From IMG/VR virus record IMGVR_UViG_3300012582_000004, positions 124,001-188,000 of that record: a DNA stretch of 64,000 nt; one strand, given 5' to 3'. Each line of letters opens with the position of its first letter. Positions within the stretch are counted from its first letter, which is position 1. Below the pieces are notes generated by a model. That model was not told the DNA's origin and searched no databases. It saw nothing but the letters and a program-made list of their open reading frames with translations. Source of the stretch: a virus. This document shows positions 54,845 through 63,102 of this stretch, piece after piece. Position numbers and translations under genes: made by a program.

Positions 54845-55195
54845 TTAAAGTTCATCAATTCTTAATTGTCTTATACTACTTTTAGATGTAATAACATCAG
54901 CTATTATTTTTATATCATTTCTTACACCAATATATTTTGACTGTAATACAACAGTATTAACATTTTGCATTTCTTCATTGATAAGGAAATCTTTAATTAT
55001 TTTTATACTTTGTTTAGCATCATTTAAATATATTTCACCATATTCTGTTAAACAACACGACATTTTAGGAAATTCAATATCATACTCTTTCCATAGATAA
55101 TTTACATCCAAACCTCTGTATAACAATTTTACTCTAATATCCCTACTAGATAGTGTAAATGTTTTAAAATTCCCTAAATTATCCAAATCAATCAT
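54845..55195 (-). CDS. Unknown protein upstream of pckA (116 aa)
   Basis: 116 residues (MIDLDNLGNFKTFTLSSRDI), compact alpha/beta with a CCLTEYGEIYLND segment; no family recognised. It ends five bases before the pckA start on the same strand, so the pair is probably one operon. A regulator or partner of pckA is conceivable but unsupported beyond position. Confidence 0.65.
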   Translation of the reverse strand: MIDLDNLGNFKTFTLSSRDIRVKLLYRGLDVNYLWKEYDIEFPKMSCCLTEYGEIYLNDAKQSIKIIKDFLINEEMQNVNTVVLQSKYIGVRNDIKIIADVITSKSSIRQLRIDEL

Positions 55196-55248
55196 TTTTT
55201 ATTTAATACTTATATTAATGAAAAATTAAATAGTTTTAAAAAATGAAA

Positions 55249-55269
55249 TTTAATATATAGAAAAAAGGG
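55249..55269 (+). promoter_or_regulatory. Putative phage-type promoter of the aspartic-protease gene
   Basis: Contains TTTAATATATAGAAAAAAGG, eight bases before the ATG at 55278. Nearly identical to the element at 46232-46250. Confidence 0.5.
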
Positions 55270-55277
55270 ATATTTAA

Positions 55278-55937
55278 ATGATTTTACTATTTGAAGAGTA
55301 TAATCCTCTTATGGATTTGAATAATGATGTAAAGGATCATTTATCTCAATTTCCTTACTTAAGTTATACTATAAAGGATGAAGATAATGGTATAGTATTA
55401 ACATTTAATAAAGATGTTTCATTAAAATACGTTAAAGGTATTTTAGATCCTTTCAAAATTGAAGTTAAAAATGAATTTCCAGTAAAAATTAAAGTTATTT
55501 CTAAAAAACTAGTTGATTCTTTTGAAGAATTTAACGGTAAGCTTATAATTGGTCCTACAGAGAAAATTGATATTCCAACATTAAATTTAAAAGGAATTTC
55601 GGTAAAAATTGATAGCGGAGCGACCTGTTCTAGTATGGGTGTGTCTTGGTTACATGTAGATAAAAAAAATAAAAAAGTTAGTTTTTTACCATTGGATAAA
55701 ACATATCCACAATATGTAAATAAAAAATTTACTTTACCTTTGATTGAAGAAGTTAGTGTTCAAAACTCTAGTGGTAAACAAGAATTAAGACCATTAATTA
55801 AATTAGATATTATAATTAAGGGTAAAACATACGAAACATTTTTTTCATTAGCTAGTCGTAGAGAATTAGAATTTCCTATATTAATTGGTCGTGATGCGTT
55901 ATCTGGAAGATTTTTAATAGATATTTCTACTATATAA
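55278..55937 (+). CDS. Retropepsin-like aspartic protease (RimK-associated 'zinc protease' family)
   Basis: 219 residues. The C-terminal 130 residues follow the pattern of the pfam05618 family: a first strand IIGPTEKIDIPTLN, the aspartic DSGATCSSM motif at 112-120, QNSSGKQELRPLI, and FPILIGRDALSGRFLID at the end. Established members are predicted aspartyl proteases. A 90-residue N-terminal domain precedes it, starting MILLFEEYNPLMDLNND, loosely like the capsid-targeting peptides. Possible roles are virion maturation or cleavage of an injected or host protein; neither is proven. It directly precedes the 1575-residue virion gene. Confidence 0.8.
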   Translation: MILLFEEYNPLMDLNNDVKDHLSQFPYLSYTIKDEDNGIVLTFNKDVSLKYVKGILDPFKIEVKNEFPVKIKVISKKLVDSFEEFNGKLIIGPTEKIDIPTLNLKGISVKIDSGATCSSMGVSWLHVDKKNKKVSFLPLDKTYPQYVNKKFTLPLIEEVSVQNSSGKQELRPLIKLDIIIKGKTYETFFSLASRRELEFPILIGRDALSGRFLIDISTI

Positions 55938-55962
55938 AATATAGTTCCGTGAAGTGATAATA

Positions 55963-55980
55963 TTGTAATATATAAACCCA
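55963..55980 (+). promoter_or_regulatory. Putative phage-type promoter of the 1575-residue gene
   Basis: TTGTAATATATAAACCCA, 19 bases before the ATG at 56000; TAATATATA core. A small TAAACC/GGTTTA hairpin (55973-55990) begins inside it. Confidence 0.45.
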
Positions 55981-55999
55981 AATAGGTTTAAAGCAACTC

Positions 56000-58900
56000 A
56001 TGCCAGATTTTAAATTCAGTGGTAATAAGTTTTATTTTAGTATATTAAATGATCCAAATGGTAAACACCCTCTTTTAGTACCATTAGTAACTAATCCTAA
56101 TTTTATTGATACTAAAACATTTAAAGTAACAGGTCCACCTGGTATTAAAGAATTGATAGAAGGTGATTTAGGTATTACCGAATTATTAATGTCTAAAATT
56201 ATGGAGCCAGTATTTGCTTCATTAAAAATTAATACTCTCCTTTCTGAATTTTTAGCAAATCAACCAGATCCTTTAGAAAAAGCTAATCCTAATGCTGTAC
56301 CAACACAATTAAAGGGGTCTGATGCATTTAATAAAGCTAAAAAGAAATTATTAGCAAGTGCTATACCTGGTTCTGTATATTTACAATCGGGTGGTGAGCC
56401 AACAGGACTTAAATCTTTAGAAAAAACTATTATAACATCTATGATGGAATCATATAAGCCATTAATGGATTTTGCTAAAATATTAATAGAATTATTAAGC
56501 GTTGGTGAAGATGTTGTATGTAGATTTTTAGGAAGCTCTATTAAAATATTAGGTAAAGAAATAGGTTCACCATCAAAGAATCCTGCATATTGGAGTCAGG
56601 ATTTAGGATATGCCAAAACTATGACTTATTCTAAAAAAGAATTTGATGATGCTATTGCTGGTGGTTTAGCAGAATTTAATAAATCAATGGCTAAAAACAA
56701 TCCAATAAAGGAAAATCTTAAAAATGGTGATTCCACACCAGGTGATATTGTATCAGATGAAAAAGAGGCTTTATATGTTGGTTATTTTGATGAAACAGGA
56801 AATTATATAGATCCTCCACAATGGGTTAAGAATAGTAACAAATGGTTGGAAATACTCGATAGAAATAATAATAGGATTGGTGCGCCATTTGATCAATTAT
56901 CTACTAATTTACATGATGGTGCTGAACAAGTAAGAAGTTATCACGAAAAAGCAATTGAGAGAATTAAAACACAAAAAGTTTTAATGCTTGAAGAGATTAC
57001 TAAAAGAGCTACTGATATAAATTCTAAATATGATGCACTTATAAAAGCGACTAATGAAAATACATCATATACTACAGAAGTAAAAGCATCTGAGCTTAAA
57101 ACCATAGCGAATAAAAAAGTAGAAGATATAAAAGTATTAGAAGAAGAAAAAAAACAATCAGCTAGTGAATTTGATGATTTAATACAAACATTAATAGATG
57201 TGATAGATGGTACAAATGTAGCAGGTAATAATTGGGAAGATGATAATGATAAATCTAAAGGTGTTAATCCACCAAGCGTAATATCTGAATGGATTGCTAA
57301 AACAAGAGGGTCTCAATTAAGACAAAAATATTTTCCTGAAACAGTATCTACCGCACAAACGATTATTAAAAGTAATGGCGAAGGTAAAGAACCATATGTA
57401 TTTATTCCTAAATTTGCAGCAGATTATAGAGGTAGGTCAGTTCAATTAGAAGTACCGTTGATTTATAGTAATCAAATTAGACAAGAAGAAGTGAGAAGTA
57501 GTAGTGAATTTTTTGATTCGCGTGAAAGAAAACCTCTTAATAAAGGGGGGTATAGATATTCTATGAGAAATGTTATTGATAATATTGATTTATTTTATAA
57601 TACGGATGCCAATGAACCATATCGTGAAAATAATATTACATATTTTAGACATGATAATAAAACTGATTATTACATACCAGATAAATTAAAAACTTTTTAT
57701 TTACCTATTGAATGGGAAGAAATAAGAGAGTTTGAAGTTAGATATAAAAACGATCCTTCTAAAGTTATTAGAACTGAAACTGAAGTAATATTACATAAAA
57801 TTGATATAGAAAATGATTATGAGCTTCGTGTAATAAAAGTAGTTAATTTACCATTATTACCGCCTGCTGGACAAGCAGGCTTATTAGAATTCTTTCCAAG
57901 TAATAATGATTTACTTATAATGAGAAGTCAAAATCAAATACAATTTTTGAATGTAAGTGAAAATCCTATCATAGAATCAGTTGAACTTTTAGATGTAACT
58001 AATACTGTGACATCGACAACAAGTGGTTCAACAATAACAAATATTAATGCTACAAGATTTAAAACTAGTAATCGTTATGTAGATGAAGCATATTATACGA
58101 AAGATTCATTCTTTTATTTAAGAAAAGAGAATTCGAAATGGGGTGATGAAGTAAAAAATAAAGATGTTGATGATTCTGAAATATATCAAGTTAAATCAAT
58201 AAATAAGCAATGGGCATCCAAATCAATTACATTCACATATAATCCTAGATTGGGTGTAGTAGGTAGTCAAAGAATGGTTGAAAATGGTACTGATTTTTCG
58301 CAACATATTATTATAAATAATTCCAATAAAACAATACAGATACACTCATCTAAAGTATCAGATTTACCAAAATTTATATTAGAATCTAAAAGTAATCAAT
58401 TTAAAATACTTTCGGGTAAAAATGCAAATAGAGAAATTAGAATAACTAATTGGGATAGTACAACTGAATATGCTATCTTTAAATATGAAGGTGAACTTAT
58501 AGATGAAATATTTAGTACTTCTGCGCAGTATGATAATTCGGGTTTATTAACTAAATTTGATACAACTGTATGGAATTATCAATATGCAGAATTTTCACAT
58601 GTTGAAACATATCAAACATTTACACACGAAAGAACATTCAATGCTATAATATATCCAATTAGAGACATTAATTACGTACCAGCAATATTGAAACAAACAC
58701 CGCGTGCCATTGTAATTCAAGGTATGAATGATAGTAGTATTTTAGCATCATTGACAGATAAAGTTAAAAGAACTGGTGTTGATTTGAAAAAATTTAATAA
58801 ACCCGATTTACAAGTAGACGGTATATTTAATATTTCATCTGTTAAAACAGTAAAAACTAAAAAGGGGGTTCTCGTTAAAGTATTGCAAGTAAATGAGACT

Positions 58901-60727
58901 ATAGAAAATAAATTTTTGAATAGAGCTTATTCTGGTAATAGAAATGATAAATTTTATTTTCCATTAAGAATTGTAGGTATATCGAATGACTTAAATGATA
59001 TTGGTATAAAGAATGCTGATAATCCATTAACTAAAACAGGTACATTATATACATATAACAATAATATACCAGATGATTTAATTCAGCAAGAAGATGGTAC
59101 ATCACCCATTGGTAATTTACATTCTACACCTGATATTAATGAAAGTAATTATCTTAAAGAGGGTACGATTTTCCATGGGCTTGATCCAAGATTTGTACAT
59201 AGAACTAAATATAAAGTTTTTTGGTTAGTAGAAGCTTTGAAGAAAGATAATAGTGGTATTGCAGCAATTAATAAAAAATATAATCCAAAGGATTTAGCAT
59301 CGGCACAAGATACAGCTAAAAAAACTGGTGGCGGAGGTGCGTCACGTGGTAAAGAATGGTATACACTTATAGATAAATTTACTGCTATTCCAATACTTAT
59401 ATCGAAACTTGTTCCTATAATAGCGGGTAAATTAATTCCTTTAATAGTTAAAATAATACAATTGATTTCTAATCCAAGTAAGATAACAGAATTATTAACT
59501 GATTTAATTACGGATAAAAGTATTAGTAAAGTTCCAATTAATTTTCCAGTTTTCGATAAAGATAAAGGTACTTTGAGTAAAGTAATTAAATATAAATCAA
59601 CAAAACTTCCAAAGACATTTGATGATGGAAAACCTATATCAGACAATCCTTATTATTATGCAGGTCCACAAGTAGGTGTTGATAACCCTAAATTGGTTTC
59701 TATGATGGATGGTAAAGCTGTTGCTGATTTTGGAAAAGGATTAAGTGCTAGTAAGAAACCATTATTTAGTTTTGGTATTGATACAAATTTTGCTGGATCA
59801 CCACCATTTAAACTCATTACTAAAAAAGCCAAGCAAACAGATTTCACAAAACCTGCAATAGATAAAACACAACCTTTATTTGAATTAATAATGAATTTTA
59901 TAAAAATGCCATTCGAAATTATATTCATGATATTTAAATGGGTTATGAAATGGGTTAAGAAATTACTTAATCCAACGAAAATTCCATCAGCAGTATCGGA
60001 GCTATTATCTTTTAAATGGCTAATAGATATAATTGGTAAAAATAGTTTATTCCAAATATTAGGAATAGAAGATCCTTTAGAGAGTAGTAAAGTTGCTAAG
60101 GGTATGGATGATGTAATAAATGCAAACGGAAAAAATGCACAAGGATTATTTAATAATCTTATTAAAGCAATGGCTGGTGGTACACCTGAATATAGTGAAA
60201 TATTAATATATCATTTATTTAAAAATGGTGTATTTTTAAAAGAAGAAACAGTAGTGCGACCATATAATGGCTCTATTAATGATCCTAATTTGAGTGGTAA
60301 TACTTCTGATAAAAATAGAAATAACAATTTGAATAATGCTAATAATCCACCATTACAGTCGGCAAGTAATAAAGAAGGTGATGGTGATGGTGCAATAGGT
60401 AATTTAAATTTCAATCCACTTGCTTTATGTGGACCAAGATTTTTTAATATTAATGATTTAGTTCCAATACCGTTCTGGTCAGCAATGCCATCTTTTAATA
60501 TGTGTGAATTACCACAGATATTTTTAAAACCATTAGAATTGATTTTAGGTACATTAAAACTAATACAAGAATTATTAAATTCTTTAATAAGTATGCCTAT
60601 ATCTATATTAGGATTGGATCCACAAATACCTATTCCTAAATTTGGTAAAGAGATACCATTTGCTAATGTATTTGAAGATAAATTAAATCAATTGAAAAGT
60701 AAGCTTCAACAAATAAAAACAGCTTAA
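56000..60727 (+). CDS. Large virion protein (1575 aa), possible baseplate hub or tail component
   Basis: The N-terminus (MPDFKFSGNKFYFSILNDPN) is followed by a helical region and a charged coiled coil near residues 310-400 (YHEKAIERIKTQKVLMLEEI). A long beta-rich middle follows. Near 1125-1180 and 1300-1340 there are hydrophobic segments (ISKLVPIIAGKLIPLIVKI; MPFEIIFMIFKWVMKWVKK). The last 140 residues contain PLALCGPRFF and a Pro/Leu-rich tail ending in a coiled coil. Large size, coiled coil and hydrophobic helices recall tape-measure or hub proteins, but the beta-rich core argues against a pure tape measure. Role unknown. Confidence 0.75.
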   Translation: MPDFKFSGNKFYFSILNDPNGKHPLLVPLVTNPNFIDTKTFKVTGPPGIKELIEGDLGITELLMSKIMEPVFASLKINTLLSEFLANQPDPLEKANPNAVPTQLKGSDAFNKAKKKLLASAIPGSVYLQSGGEPTGLKSLEKTIITSMMESYKPLMDFAKILIELLSVGEDVVCRFLGSSIKILGKEIGSPSKNPAYWSQDLGYAKTMTYSKKEFDDAIAGGLAEFNKSMAKNNPIKENLKNGDSTPGDIVSDEKEALYVGYFDETGNYIDPPQWVKNSNKWLEILDRNNNRIGAPFDQLSTNLHDGAEQVRSYHEKAIERIKTQKVLMLEEITKRATDINSKYDALIKATNENTSYTTEVKASELKTIANKKVEDIKVLEEEKKQSASEFDDLIQTLIDVIDGTNVAGNNWEDDNDKSKGVNPPSVISEWIAKTRGSQLRQKYFPETVSTAQTIIKSNGEGKEPYVFIPKFAADYRGRSVQLEVPLIYSNQIRQEEVRSSSEFFDSRERKPLNKGGYRYSMRNVIDNIDLFYNTDANEPYRENNITYFRHDNKTDYYIPDKLKTFYLPIEWEEIREFEVRYKNDPSKVIRTETEVILHKIDIENDYELRVIKVVNLPLLPPAGQAGLLEFFPSNNDLLIMRSQNQIQFLNVSENPIIESVELLDVTNTVTSTTSGSTITNINATRFKTSNRYVDEAYYTKDSFFYLRKENSKWGDEVKNKDVDDSEIYQVKSINKQWASKSITFTYNPRLGVVGSQRMVENGTDFSQHIIINNSNKTIQIHSSKVSDLPKFILESKSNQFKILSGKNANREIRITNWDSTTEYAIFKYEGELIDEIFSTSAQYDNSGLLTKFDTTVWNYQYAEFSHVETYQTFTHERTFNAIIYPIRDINYVPAILKQTPRAIVIQGMNDSSILASLTDKVKRTGVDLKKFNKPDLQVDGIFNISSVKTVKTKKGVLVKVLQVNETIENKFLNRAYSGNRNDKFYFPLRIVGISNDLNDIGIKNADNPLTKTGTLYTYNNNIPDDLIQQEDGTSPIGNLHSTPDINESNYLKEGTIFHGLDPRFVHRTKYKVFWLVEALKKDNSGIAAINKKYNPKDLASAQDTAKKTGGGGASRGKEWYTLIDKFTAIPILISKLVPIIAGKLIPLIVKIIQLISNPSKITELLTDLITDKSISKVPINFPVFDKDKGTLSKVIKYKSTKLPKTFDDGKPISDNPYYYAGPQVGVDNPKLVSMMDGKAVADFGKGLSASKKPLFSFGIDTNFAGSPPFKLITKKAKQTDFTKPAIDKTQPLFELIMNFIKMPFEIIFMIFKWVMKWVKKLLNPTKIPSAVSELLSFKWLIDIIGKNSLFQILGIEDPLESSKVAKGMDDVINANGKNAQGLFNNLIKAMAGGTPEYSEILIYHLFKNGVFLKEETVVRPYNGSINDPNLSGNTSDKNRNNNLNNANNPPLQSASNKEGDGDGAIGNLNFNPLALCGPRFFNINDLVPIPFWSAMPSFNMCELPQIFLKPLELILGTLKLIQELLNSLISMPISILGLDPQIPIPKFGKEIPFANVFEDKLNQLKSKLQQIKTA

Positions 60728-60760
60728 TTTTTGATATATAATAAAAATAAGATATATTTT

Positions 60761-60934
60761 ATGGAAAATGATGAAATGAATGAAAAAGTTGAATATGGTA
60801 AAAAAGAAATTAAACAGAAAGAAGATAATGTTAATGAAGTATTTAGCGCACCAAAAAATCTCGATTTAATTGAAAAGAAGGTAAAAATTAAGAAACCTGA
60901 GAAATTTAAAAAAGAAGATGGTATTAGAGAATAA
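60761..60934 (+). CDS. Small charged protein (57 aa)
   Basis: From the ATG at 60761 (MENDEMNEKVEYGKKEIKQK); a TTG at 60731 would lengthen it. Extremely rich in Lys and Glu with no hydrophobic core, so probably disordered or a short helix. Lies just downstream of the 1575-residue gene and before a terminator. Function unknown. Confidence 0.55.
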   Translation: MENDEMNEKVEYGKKEIKQKEDNVNEVFSAPKNLDLIEKKVKIKKPEKFKKEDGIRE

Positions 60935-60936
60935 TT

Positions 60937-60967
60937 TAAAAAAGAAGTAGAAATTACTTCTTTTTTC
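60937..60967. terminator. Bidirectional intrinsic terminator
   Basis: GAAGTA/TACTTC stem with a five-base loop, preceded by A6 and followed by T6, between the convergent 60761-60934 and 60954-61364 genes. Confidence 0.75.
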
Positions 60968-61364
60968 TTTTTAGCTTCTTTGTAACTATGTTTTTTTCAA
61001 TTTCCTTTTCTCTTTCTATTTTATAATCGATTTCTTTTTGATAAAAATTCTCTAAAATATATTTATCTATATCATCAATATCTTTCATAGAATCTAAATA
61101 ACTTTTTTCTTGCTTAGATTTTTTTACTCTTGGATAATACCAATCGGGTGTTAAAGTGGTTCTTTGTGCATAATTAAACCATATATCCATAGCCAATGCA
61201 CCATCAATACCATTTTTATTTAAAGCCTCAGCATTATGTGGTAAAGCTCTACCCATATATCTATTTAAAGGAAAAAATAACATTTCTTTATCTTTTTCGT
61301 CTATATTGTAATATAAATGTTTTTTTTCAAAAATTGCTTTAGTAAGAGAGCTAAAATCTATCAT
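60954..61364 (-). CDS. Unknown protein, possible gp62-like clamp-loader small subunit (136 aa)
   Basis: 136 residues. The central sequence FFPLNRYMGRALPHNAEALN followed by GIDGALAMDIWFNYAQRT and WYYP resembles the conserved core of T4-like gp62 (PF-x-NR, then a leucine/asparagine helix and an aromatic W/K region), but it is shorter than the 187-residue T4 protein and I cannot align it with certainty. The C-terminal 35 residues are a basic coiled coil. It is divergent from the AAA+ gene. No firm function. Confidence 0.4.
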   Translation of the reverse strand: MIDFSSLTKAIFEKKHLYYNIDEKDKEMLFFPLNRYMGRALPHNAEALNKNGIDGALAMDIWFNYAQRTTLTPDWYYPRVKKSKQEKSYLDSMKDIDDIDKYILENFYQKEIDYKIEREKEIEKNIVTKKLKRKKK

Positions 61365-61386
61365 TTGGTTATTATTTTGTATTTTT

Positions 61387-61439
61387 AGTTAAAATATGAT
61401 AAAAGTTTATGATTGTGTAGAAATAAAAATATTTTAACT
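61387..61439. repeat. Inverted repeat with 11-base arms in a divergent intergenic region
   Basis: AGTTAAAATAT (61387-61397) is the exact reverse complement of ATATTTTAACT (61429-61439), with a 31-base loop, between the 136-residue gene and the AAA+ gene. T9 follows on the plus strand. AT-rich, so chance is possible. Confidence 0.5.
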
Positions 61440-61523
61440 TTTTTTTAAAAAACATGAAAAAAACAAAACTTTTGATTTATTAAATACTATATGTTAAAAA
61501 TTAAAACAATTAAATAACAGGAT

Positions 61524-62627
61524 ATGAAATTTACAGAAGAACAATTGAGTAGATTGAATGAGAAAGAACGTTCATATTTAAATATGATGGCCCCTCAATA
61601 TGGAGTATTATATATTACGTCTAAACCAGGATTAGCTAAGTCTGCTATTGCGAGAAGTATAGCCAGAAAATTAGAATTAAATTATTATGATATTCGTTTA
61701 AGTATGGTAGATGAAACCGATGTTGGATTGTACCCTACAGTAAGTGATATTGAAGTTAATGGTACGAAAACAAAGGTGTTAGAATTCGTAGTGCCTGAGT
61801 GGGCTATTAGAGCGAATGAAGCACCATGTATCATTCACTTTGAAGAATTAAATAGAGCCTCTTTACAAGTAAGAAATGCCGCACTACAACTCTTACTAGA
61901 AAGATGTATAGGCACTAAATTTAAGTTCAATGATAATGTACTTATGTTATCTTCTGGTAATTTAGGTGAAGAAGATGGTACTGACGTAGAAGAATTTGAT
62001 TCGGCACTAAATAATCGTCTAATTCACGTAAAACATGAATTAACTGCACAAGAATGGATAGATTCATATGCCAAAGATAATGTTCATCCATTAATAGTAA
62101 ACTTCGTTAAGAATTATCCAGAAGAATTCTATAGAAGAGGAAAAGAAGATGTTCGCGCATATGCAACACCACGTACATGGACATTCTTGAGTAGCTTTAT
62201 AAATACCACATTGGGTGAAAATTCAAATAATATTGAAGCTGTTAAAGAATTGGTACAAAAAAATGGATTCTCTTATATTGGTAATTCGCAAGTGAAGTTT
62301 AACAAGTATCTTGAAGAAACAATGAGATTATCTATTAATGATGTACTTAAATCATTCGATAAAGTAAAATCAGCATTAGAAAAATCTAATAGAGATAAAA
62401 AATCTGAGTTGTTGAATAACTTACGTGAAATGAAGTTAAATAGCTTAACTGAAAATGAAGTTTCTAATTTAATTAGCTTCTTAAATATTCTTGATGAAGA
62501 TGAATTAATCGGTTATTTAACGTACCTAATTGATGGTGGAATGGATGATGAATTGAAGAAATATCCATATAAAAACATTCTACAATCATTTAAGGTAATC
62601 TTGAAAAAGATTTCATCAATGAGCTAA
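61524..62627 (+). CDS. RavA/MoxR-like AAA+ ATPase
   Basis: 367 residues. P-loop SKPGLAKS at 33-40, with A before the lysine as in RavA-type GPPGIAKS, but S replacing the first glycine. Walker B is IIHFEELNRA near 112-121 (Asp replaced by Glu), and sensor and arginine-finger positions follow (SSGN, FDSALNNRLI). MoxR-family ATPases act as chaperones that insert metals or remodel complexes, usually with a VWA-domain partner, not seen here. The C-terminal 100 residues are helical. No clear promoter recognised; flanked by a bidirectional terminator downstream. Confidence 0.88.
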   Translation: MKFTEEQLSRLNEKERSYLNMMAPQYGVLYITSKPGLAKSAIARSIARKLELNYYDIRLSMVDETDVGLYPTVSDIEVNGTKTKVLEFVVPEWAIRANEAPCIIHFEELNRASLQVRNAALQLLLERCIGTKFKFNDNVLMLSSGNLGEEDGTDVEEFDSALNNRLIHVKHELTAQEWIDSYAKDNVHPLIVNFVKNYPEEFYRRGKEDVRAYATPRTWTFLSSFINTTLGENSNNIEAVKELVQKNGFSYIGNSQVKFNKYLEETMRLSINDVLKSFDKVKSALEKSNRDKKSELLNNLREMKLNSLTENEVSNLISFLNILDEDELIGYLTYLIDGGMDDELKKYPYKNILQSFKVILKKISSMS

Positions 62628-62646
62628 TATATTTGGGTTTAGTAAT

Positions 62647-62682
62647 AAAAGAACCACATCTGATAAAGGTGTGGTTCTTTTA
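62647..62682. terminator. Bidirectional intrinsic terminator
   Basis: AGAACCACA/TGTGGTTCT stem flanked by AAAA and TTTTA, between the AAA+ gene (plus) and the 78-residue gene (minus). The strongest hairpin of this type in the window. Confidence 0.85.
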
Positions 62683-62916
62683 TTGAACAATATAACCAAT
62701 ATGTTGTAATAGTCTTACTAGACAAGACTCGAAATCTTTTTCACCACCTATATTTTTTTCTTGTAGTGTTTGTGGATAATAAAAATTATTTTTAGATTTA
62801 AAGTAGATTTTACCAATTTTAAGCCATTTTTCATCTTTAAAAATGTAAATATATTCAAACGAGTCTATATAGCACCCATATTTTTTACAAATAATGTTTA
62901 AATCTTTGTTTTTCAT
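62680..62916 (-). CDS. Unknown small protein (78 aa)
   Basis: From the ATG at 62916 (a GTG lies just before it). MKNKDLNIICKKYGCYIDSF and a beta-rich end (IYIFKDEKWLKIGKIYF), with several cysteines. No recognised family. Overlaps the terminator at its 3' end. Divergent from the metallopeptidase gene. Confidence 0.6.
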   Translation of the reverse strand: MKNKDLNIICKKYGCYIDSFEYIYIFKDEKWLKIGKIYFKSKNNFYYPQTLQEKNIGGEKDFESCLVRLLQHIGYIVQ

Positions 62917-62943
62917 CACACCAGTAGAAATTCTTCATAAAAT

Positions 62944-62963
62944 CAAGATATATATTAATATTT
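62944..62963. repeat. Degenerate relative of the 26-base repeat
   Basis: CAAGATATATATTAATATTT lacks the central CATGAT of the repeat at 9637 and 46190 but keeps its two flanks, again in a divergent intergenic region. Confidence 0.45.
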
Positions 62964-62973
62964 CTTAAAATAA

Positions 62974-63004
62974 TTGTTTTTTATATAAAAAATTTATACC
63001 TTTG
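62974..63004 (+). promoter_or_regulatory. Bacteroidota-type promoter of the metallopeptidase gene
   Basis: TTG at 62974-62976, 20-base spacer, TACCTTTG at 62997-63004. Full consensus. It would give a leader of about 90 bases before the ATG at 63103, with a small GACT/AGTC hairpin at 63040-63050. Confidence 0.7.
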
Positions 63005-63072
63005 TGTTAAATAAAACCATATTTGATACTCCGAATACAGACTTTTAGTCCGATGAGAAATTAAAGAGGTAG

Positions 63073-63093
63073 TTTTAATATATAATAAAAATA
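63073..63093 (+). promoter_or_regulatory. Putative phage-type promoter of the metallopeptidase gene
   Basis: Contains TTTAATATATAATAAAAATA ten bases upstream of the ATG at 63103. Together with the host-type promoter, it suggests this gene is read both early and late. Confidence 0.5.
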
Positions 63094-63102
63094 GAATCGC
63101 AA

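Noticed and set aside
59149-59646. A 165-codon minus-strand frame inside the 1575-residue gene
   Set aside because: Hydrophobic, composition typical of antisense shadows in AT-rich DNA, with no promoter or start context; the plus frame is clearly the gene.
56000-60727. Tape-measure assignment for the 1575-residue protein
   Set aside because: Hydrophobic helices and a coiled coil fit, but the long beta-rich middle does not; left as unknown virion protein.
63030-63065. Hammerhead-ribozyme-like string CCGATGAGAAA in the metallopeptidase leader
   Set aside because: The canonical CUGAUGA core and a paired stem II before GAAA are missing.
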